DNA of 64,000 nucleotides from Hirsutella rhossiliensis (Eukaryota; Ascomycota; Sordariomycetes; Hypocreales; Ophiocordycipitaceae), in the NCBI RefSeq assembly GCF_020360975.1, contig NW_025408668.1, forward strand, positions 5,518,001 to 5,582,000, read 5' to 3'. The notes below the pieces were generated by a model. That model ran no database searches and was not told where the DNA came from. It saw nothing but the letters and a program-made list of their open reading frames with translations. Both the position numbers and the translations under genes were made by a program. The first letter of the stretch is position 1. Each line of letters begins with the position of its first letter. This document shows, in pieces, positions 57,840 to 64,000 of the stretch.

Positions 57840-59075
57840 CCTTTTATAACTACCTCTTCTTCCTTATTATATCTTATAAGACCGCTAAGCTCGAAACTAA
57901 AGAGCTATTAGATATCGTTAACCTCTCTTTAACTACTCTTCTATAACCTTCCCTCGTTACTACTACTCTTCTTACTTAGAATTATTATACTAAGGTCTTA
58001 CCTTTTTATATAGAGTACTTTCGAGTAACGACTATTTAACTTATCTAATCTCGCTTAGCTCGTTCTAACTATCTTCTTCTATAGATCTATAGTTACTTCG
58101 AGACCTAGGTCCGTAGTAGAAATAATATCGGTTACTAAGGGTTTCTAATTTATATAGAAATTGCCTTTTAGTTATAGGTTCCGTTAAAAGCTCCCGATAT
58201 CGTTAGGATTAAAGCGCGCGGTCGCTCTCCTCTCTCTTACTTTCTCGAGAGCATACTAGGTTAGTATAATTAAATCGTCTTCTATGCCCTTTATTATAGA
58301 CGTCGGCTAGTAACCTATATCCCTATAGAAATCGCTTATCCGCGCGGATACTTCTTTTCTTAGCTTAGTTTAAGGTAGTAAGAATACTCTTAAGTAGTCT
58401 TAATTACTTTATATAGAACTTATAATCCTCGCCTTTATTAAGGGTATATTTAAACTTATTAGATAACTATAACTTCCGCTTACGAGCACGTTATATTTCC
58501 TTTTTATAAGTATATCTCTCTTCTAAGCACTACCGGCGGTTCTTACGCTAACTATATCTAGGATTTAACTAAGGCGCCCGTTTACGAATAGCGGTACTTC
58601 CCTAGATACTATAGGGCTACTTACGACCTTAATAGATTCGCTAACTATATATACGGTTATAATTTCCGCACTAACCTTAAGACTAATAAGTTTTACGATA
58701 AGTATATTAGTAACGAGACCGCCCTTTATCTTCTTCGTAATATCCCTAATCCCTTTAGTCCTACTAAGGATTTAGAGGAAAGGGAGGAAATTAACCTTAC
58801 GCCTATTTTACCTAGAAAGAGATTATATAGGTTTAACGAGCTCTCTCTTAAGTAATAATTAGATAGTCTTTAAGTTCGCTTTATAGTAGTCTATAGTAGG
58901 TTTACCGGGAGTAGGTAGCCTTATCTAGTCGCTATCTTTAGCGGTAAAAGTTTTTCTCTTAAAGTTATACGCGTTTAATCTAGTAAGTCGAAAATATATT
59001 AAAATTTATCTTATAGGCGCGTTTATTTTCGCTATAGTAGGTCTCTCCCTCTATAATAAAGAATAAACGTCCCTA
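57840..59075 (+). pseudogene. Unknown plus-strand gene relic upstream of G1-c
   Basis: A plus-strand reading of about 410 codons with stops only as TAA/TAG. Text includes SYKTAKLETKELLDIVNLSL (near 57870), RNIPNPFSPTKDLEEREEIN (near 58735) and PILPRKRLYRFNELSLK (near 58805). It is mixed in composition with Tyr where His may have stood, and looks like a soluble protein. No domain recognised. The pyrimidine-rich stretch 57735-57850, which gives a 63-codon open frame from 57720, is probably its leader or a chance frame. The relic ends just before the G1-c LTR. Confidence 0.35.
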
Positions 59076-59112
59076 TCTACGAAGTAAAAAATCCTATTCT
59101 TAAGGGAGGTAG

Positions 59113-59562
59113 TGTTACGACTACGGCTACTAGGCCGCTAACGGTCGACCGCGTTAAGCACGTAACACGGTCTAACGGATAAATAGTCGGCACGACCATC
59201 CAACGGATATAGGATCGAGGGGATCGCAGAGATCTAAGTAATCTAGGATCAATAGGATTACTGCGCTCTATGCGATCTAACGTTAGGGATCATAGCTAGG
59301 CCTATAATCTAAGGACAGTCTCTACGGGTATATATAGCCACCTACTTTCACTCCTTTAGATAGATAGCTCTCTAGCTTTTAATATAGATCTTTATTACGA
59401 TTCTATCTTTAATTCTAATTACCTAGTTATAGTCTACGGTCTATGACCTCCGACTTATTACTAACGTAATATACTTATTATTGCTTAGACTACGCCCTAT
59501 TATATCTACTAATATAAACCCCTCGATAGGTTTATCCCTTAGGAATAATACCGGTCGTTATA
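59113..59562 (+). repeat. G1-c 5' LTR (450 bp)
   Basis: TGTTACGACTACGG...CCGGTCGTTATA. It is followed by CGTTAAAAGCTCTT, the primer-binding region. The five bases before it are GGTAG; the matching duplication would be beyond the window. Confidence 0.9.
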
Positions 59563-59739
59563 CGTTAAAAGCTCTTATTTAGTATAATACCGCGTTACTC
59601 TAAGCAATATCGTAACTATTAATATGCCTATATAGCAAACTAGATTAACTAACTCTAGAGCTACTATATCGCCTTAGGATATAATATGCGAGATTATTAC
59701 CCTTCGATATAAGGTATAGTTACTTAGGAATAGAGGAGG

Positions 59740-60720
59740 TAACGGATAAGTTAGGGACCTCGGAGAAGTAGTTAAACTAAAATAGCTAGGACTATTCGAC
59801 GGTACTTATAGCACGCTTCGAGACTTTCTTACCTAACTTAAGGCCTACTACCGGTTTTACCCTACTAAACTCTTAGACCTAGTCGAAAAGGTACTCTACG
59901 TAGGAAATTGTTTATCTAGAACGGCACTCGCTTAGTTTAGACCTATTATAAGGGACTTTCTCGATAACTAACTAGCATAACGAGATAACGAGATAGACGA
60001 AGTCTTTGCTAGTTTCTAAGGATTCGAAGAAGCTATTACGAAGGTATTCGGAATAACCGACGAGGAACGAGAAGCCGAATAAAAACTTCGAGAACTCCGA
60101 TAAAGGATCTTAGTATCGGATTATACTACGAAGTTCCGTTAAGTTACCTTAAAGCTTAATTAGGACGACGAACCTCTTATATTACGATTCTACGATAGGC
60201 TTAAAGAAGAAGTTAAGGACGAGCTCTATAAGGAAAATCGACCTAATAACCTCTCGGACTATATTACTATAGTAGTACGAATCGACGATAGATAGTATAC
60301 GCGACGCTAAGAAAAGAAATAAGGAAGAGGAAACTAGAACCCTTCTTATAAGAATAACTTTAACCAACGCGCTAACTATAAGAAGAAGCGCGAAACTCCT
60401 ATTACCTACGCCTATATAACTAACCTAAGTAGGATAGATCTAGATATAATATAGAAAAGCAAAGGAAAGTATTTTAACTACGGGAAACTTAGATATTACT
60501 CTAAAGAATATAGACAACCTCGCAAGGAGAAGAAAACCTACTAGGCACTAGCCCTAGAAGGTAAGAAACACCTAAACGCTACTAATAGATAGGAACTAAA
60601 GCATAAACTCCTTAGTTAGACTATATACTACGACGACGAATATACGGTATACTTAAGCGATAAGAACGGTACCGGATGGTTCCTAAAGCTACTAAAGAAG
60701 ACCTTTGTAATAATATAACG
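59740..60720 (+). pseudogene. G1-c gag relic
   Basis: Plus-strand capsid text: KL..LGLFDGTYSTLRDFLTQ region near 59780-59830, then LYVGNCLSRTALA near 59900, ITKVFGITDEEREAE near 60040, and LKEEVKDELYKENRPNNLSD near 60200. This is the retrotransposon gag pattern with C-terminal basic region NYKKKRETPITYAY. The zinc knuckle at 60470-60511 reads YFNYGKLRYYSKEY, i.e. CX2CX4HX4C with all four ligands Tyr. Minus-strand open frames here (60182-60367, 60868-61050) are antisense shadows. Confidence 0.85.
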
Positions 60721-61089
60721 AAGGGATCCTAAAATATAGAAATAAGTTAAATTCGTAGAACTAGAATACCCCTATCCTAAAGGAGTCTCCTAAGACTAGA
60801 TTAGGAAGAACGGCAAACGATTCTAGGAAGATATACGAAATAAAAATCGATAATAACGACGGGCAGTCTATAAACAATATAATAAAGAAGATATAGACGT
60901 AGCCCTTATGCTTACGAAACTCGGATAATAACCTAAGGAAGAATAACGAAGTGTCGACGATATAAGCTCTAAAGAATAAGAAACACCTAGAGAAACGGAA
61001 GACGAGAACGAACTCGTACTACTACCCTCGCTACTAAGGGAAAATACCACGATTAGAGAATACGCTCTATACTTCGAAGAATTCGAAGA

Positions 61090-64000
61090 AATGCTTAAAA
61101 TTAGAACCTAATAAATACCTTAAATTCTCACGGAAAACCAATAAGCTATATTAATTCGATATTAACCGGCACTACGCGGAGGAGACTACGCTATAGCTAT
61201 TGCCGTAGTCGATACCTTTATAGCTCTATAACGAGAATAGTAACTATAAGGAGAATTTAGAGACGATCTATAAACACTACTTACTTATAAGCACTATAAG
61301 TATATTTTATAGATATTATACGTCTACCTAGATTATATAATATACTTCTAGATAAAGGCACGACACGACGCCTTCCCGGTTAGGTTCGAGGGATAAGTAC
61401 TTTCGAAACCCTACCTAAGCATAGAACTAGACTACTAGAAAATCGATTAACGCTACCCGAACGACTAAGTTATATTATTAGAACCCGATTACGGCACGCT
61501 ACTCGAATGCCGCGATAATTACGGTTTATTAACGAGATGTCTTTCGGAGGCATGCAAAATCTATAAACACACTAAAACAAAGGAATAGCATAACGCTACT
61601 CGCTCTAAGGTATCCGAACTATTAATCTTCTAAAGACTTACGTAACGAGTTAAATACGACGAAGAAGATTATAACGAATATATATACCCGAACTATAGAG
61701 TTTATAAATACGAAAAAGCATAAGTATAGTATAAACGATATAACGGTGTACTAAAAGATTATTAGCAATATATACGAAGGCTATAAGCCGTATTCGACTA
61801 AGGAAGAATCGATATAGAAACACTACGTGCGAAATAGAAAGACGTAGAACGAAAACCTAACCTTTAGTACGAAAACGAATAGAATTGCGAAGCATAGTAC
61901 GTAATTAACTACGAAGTAGTATAATGTAAACGATATAGCGTCGAGAAATAAGAAATCTTCGATTAGCTATAAGAAATTAGTCTCTTAAGCCCTAACACGA
62001 TACTACGCGATAAAAATATAAAGAAACGATATTAATAATAAATCGAAGAAGAATACCTAAATAAAACGAATAAGGACTAGGCAAAAAACGAGGTACGCTA
62101 TCTATAAAAGGGCTATAGACTAGCACGATATAATAAGATCTAAGGACCCTATATATAGCAACGGTAAGCTATAGCGACTAAATAGTATTAGATATCTAAA
62201 TCGCGGGATATTACGTACGTATACTTTTAGACTACGGCGCGATAGGTAATTACGTTTTACCTAGAGTCGTTAATCGTTACCGACTTATATAGAGATATAA
62301 GATAGATCTATATAAACTTACGAATATCGAAGGAGAGGCCTTTAACTATAATAACGGAATTATTAATATAGAGATTAATTACCTCGATATTAATATCTAG
62401 GGCTACGACGAACGAGTTAACTTCGATATTATAAATATTAAAGAACACGACCTTATATTAGGACTTCTATAGCTATAGGAGAGTAACCTACTAATTAACT
62501 AGAAAACTAGCTAGCTACGTTAGAACGAAGACGTAAGTTTCTAGGACTAGTAGATTTAGAAGAAAGTAAAATTTTGCGATGATTTAGCTACTAAATAGGA
62601 TAAAAGGGATAACTATTTAAGCAAATTATTACGGGCTTTAGCGATATAAACGAAAATAGCAACCGAACCGGCGGATATAAAATCGACTAATAAGACCTAC
62701 GTACTAACTAACACGGCTATATAACCTAGCATCCGACATAAATAGGATAAAGGATATAATATAAAGATCTAAAGAGTTATTGCTACTCTAAGGAAAGACC
62801 TTAAATAAATTAATAAAGAGCTCGAGTTAAGAGAAACTAGCTCTTAAAAGAAAGAATAAAGCCTATAAGATAGAATAAAGAACATCCCCTAGGAATACCG
62901 GAAATACGATAAACTCTTTAAGGAAGAACTAGAGATAGGGTTACCTAAATATAGTTAATAGGACCACGAAATTTATCTTAAGGATAGAATAACGCTGACG
63001 TTCTATAAGATCTATAACCTAAACGAAAAGCAACTATAAACGCTACGCGACTACCTCGACGAGAATCTACGAAAGGGATATATACGAACGTTAATATCCG
63101 AAGTAGGCTACCTAGTTATATTTATTCTAAAGAAAAACGGTAAGCTACGACTAGTTATCGACTATAGACGCTTAAACGATATTATAATAAAGGACCGAAT
63201 ACTATTACCGCTTATATCGGAACTACGAGATCGACTACACGGTAAAAAATAGTTTATAGCCCTTAACCTTAAAGGCGCCTCTAACTTAATACGCATAAAA
63301 AAGGGACACGAATAGATAATAGCCTTTAGAACGAAATTCGGACTGTTCGAATATCTAGTAATGCTATTTAGACTTATAAATGCACTAGCTACCTTCTAAC
63401 GAATAATTAACAATGTCCTACGCGAATACTTAGATATCTTTATAGTAGTATACCTAGATAATATCCTAATCTTCTCGGACACCCTAGAAGAATATAAGGA
63501 ACACGTCTATAAGGTACTCCGCGTACTTTAGAATACGAAGTTACTAGTTAAACTAGAGAAAAGTAAGTTTTATATATAGGAAGTAGACTTCCTCGGACAC
63601 ACGATCTTACTAGGAGAGATATAGATATAATAAGATAAGATTAACTTAGTTAAAGAATAGCTAACGCTAAAGAACGTTAAGGATATATAAAGTTTCCTAG
63701 GATTTATAAATTACTACCGACGATTTATTAAAGATTTCGGAAAGATTATAGCACTACTATACGACTTAACGAAGAAGGAAAAAGAATTTATATAGGACGA
63801 TAAAGCCAACGAAGCTTTTAAATATATTAAGACTACGATTACGTAAGAACTAGTCTTAACTACCTTCGATCTAGAACGATAAATCGAACTCGAAACCGAT
63901 ATATTAGACTTTGCTCTAGGAGCATAAATCGGATAAAAGGGCGATAAAGGAAGACTACGACTAATTATATTCTACTCGAAAAAGCTATATAGCGTAGAAC
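61090..64000 (+). pseudogene. G1-c pol relic: protease, RT, start of RNase H
   Basis: Protease-like site DYGAIGNYVLPRVVNR at about 62234 (DCG/DSG type). RT: LRLVIDYRRLND near 63150, [15 protein letters not shown] near 63700, and the catalytic motif [11 protein letters not shown] with YLDN at 63451-63462 (second Asp now Asn, as in copies a and b). RNase H begins ELETDILDFALGA near 63890. Roughly one stop per 20-30 codons, fewer than in copy a. The window ends inside RNase H. Confidence 0.87.

Larger units (their letters stand above)
59113..64000 (+). mobile_element. G1 copy c: chromovirus, 3' part beyond the window
   Basis: Starts with a complete 450-bp LTR and continues with leader, gag, protease and RT to the beginning of RNase H at the window edge. 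It is the least mutated G1 copy, keeping CG and some CA/TG where copies a and b have TA, and so the best guide to the others. It is in the same orientation as G1-a. Confidence 0.9.

Noticed and set aside
57720..57911. Plus-strand open frame of 63 codons rich in Leu/Ser/Phe
   Set aside because: Arises from a pyrimidine-rich tract; no signal-peptide or membrane-protein context that would convince.
60182..61050. Two minus-strand open frames (61 and 60 codons)
   Set aside because: Antisense to the G1-c gag relic and the following pol region.
1..64000. CRISPR arrays, rRNA or tRNA genes
   Set aside because: No regularly spaced short repeats with unique spacers, no conserved rRNA words, and no convincing tRNA cloverleaf seen. 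The hexamer array at 50181 is a simple microsatellite.

Overview
The window looks like a heterochromatic, repeat-filled stretch of a filamentous ascomycete (Pezizomycotina) genome that has been through repeat-induced point mutation (RIP). CpA and TpG are almost absent and TpA is in large excess over most of the 64 kb. The longest uninterrupted reading frame is about 100 codons. Recognisable proteins read through only if in-frame TAA/TAG are taken as former Gln or Trp codons. Cys, His and catalytic Asp codons recur as Tyr, Tyr and Asn, which are the C-to-T/G-to-A products. No intact host gene is visible.

Layout. 1-4675: 3' part of a Ty3/gypsy chromovirus (here G1, copy a, + strand) with its 450-bp 3' LTR. 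4676-6692: unassigned AT-rich DNA. 6693-29108: a second, inverted G1 copy (b) with both LTRs, itself interrupted by three later insertions: a Ty1/copia element (8947-14707, target duplication ATTAA), a second Ty3/gypsy element (G2, 16494-24587, target duplication TTCTT) and a 698-bp solo LTR (27808-28505, target duplication ACCTT). 29109-31819: degenerate DNA with one likely plus-strand gene relic. 31820-36610: a Tad-like LINE on the minus strand. 37466-39400: a Helitron/PIF1-type helicase relic (minus). 39430-41180: a ferric-reductase relic (plus).

From about 42.5 to 50.3 kb lies a less mutated, more GC-rich island. It holds a capsular-polysaccharide-type glycosyltransferase pseudogene (minus), an HP1-like gene relic with chromodomain and chromo shadow domain and a spliceosomal intron (plus), a Fot1/pogo DNA transposon with terminal inverted repeats, and two families of short repeats. 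At 49833 a third gypsy element (G3) starts with a 194-bp LTR; its gag-pol frames are free of indels, but it loses similarity near 54.5 kb. 54.5-57.7 kb could not be assigned. An unknown plus-strand gene relic follows, and a third G1 copy (c) begins at 59113 and runs off the window. Positions 1-1714 and 62289-64000 are the same part of G1.

How it fits together: this is a transposon graveyard with a readable insertion order (G1-b first, then copia, G2 and the solo LTR inside it), inactivated by RIP. The best leads are (1) an accessory gene lying antisense between pol and the 3' LTR of G2, (2) an HP1-like gene copy inside the kind of chromatin HP1 organises, and (3) non-transposon genes (ferric reductase, glycosyltransferase, HP1) beside a Helitron-type helicase, which could be cargo of a larger mobile element. 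All assignments come from reading translations by eye. Because RIP DNA often reads nearly open on both strands, orientation is uncertain wherever no family motif was recognised.
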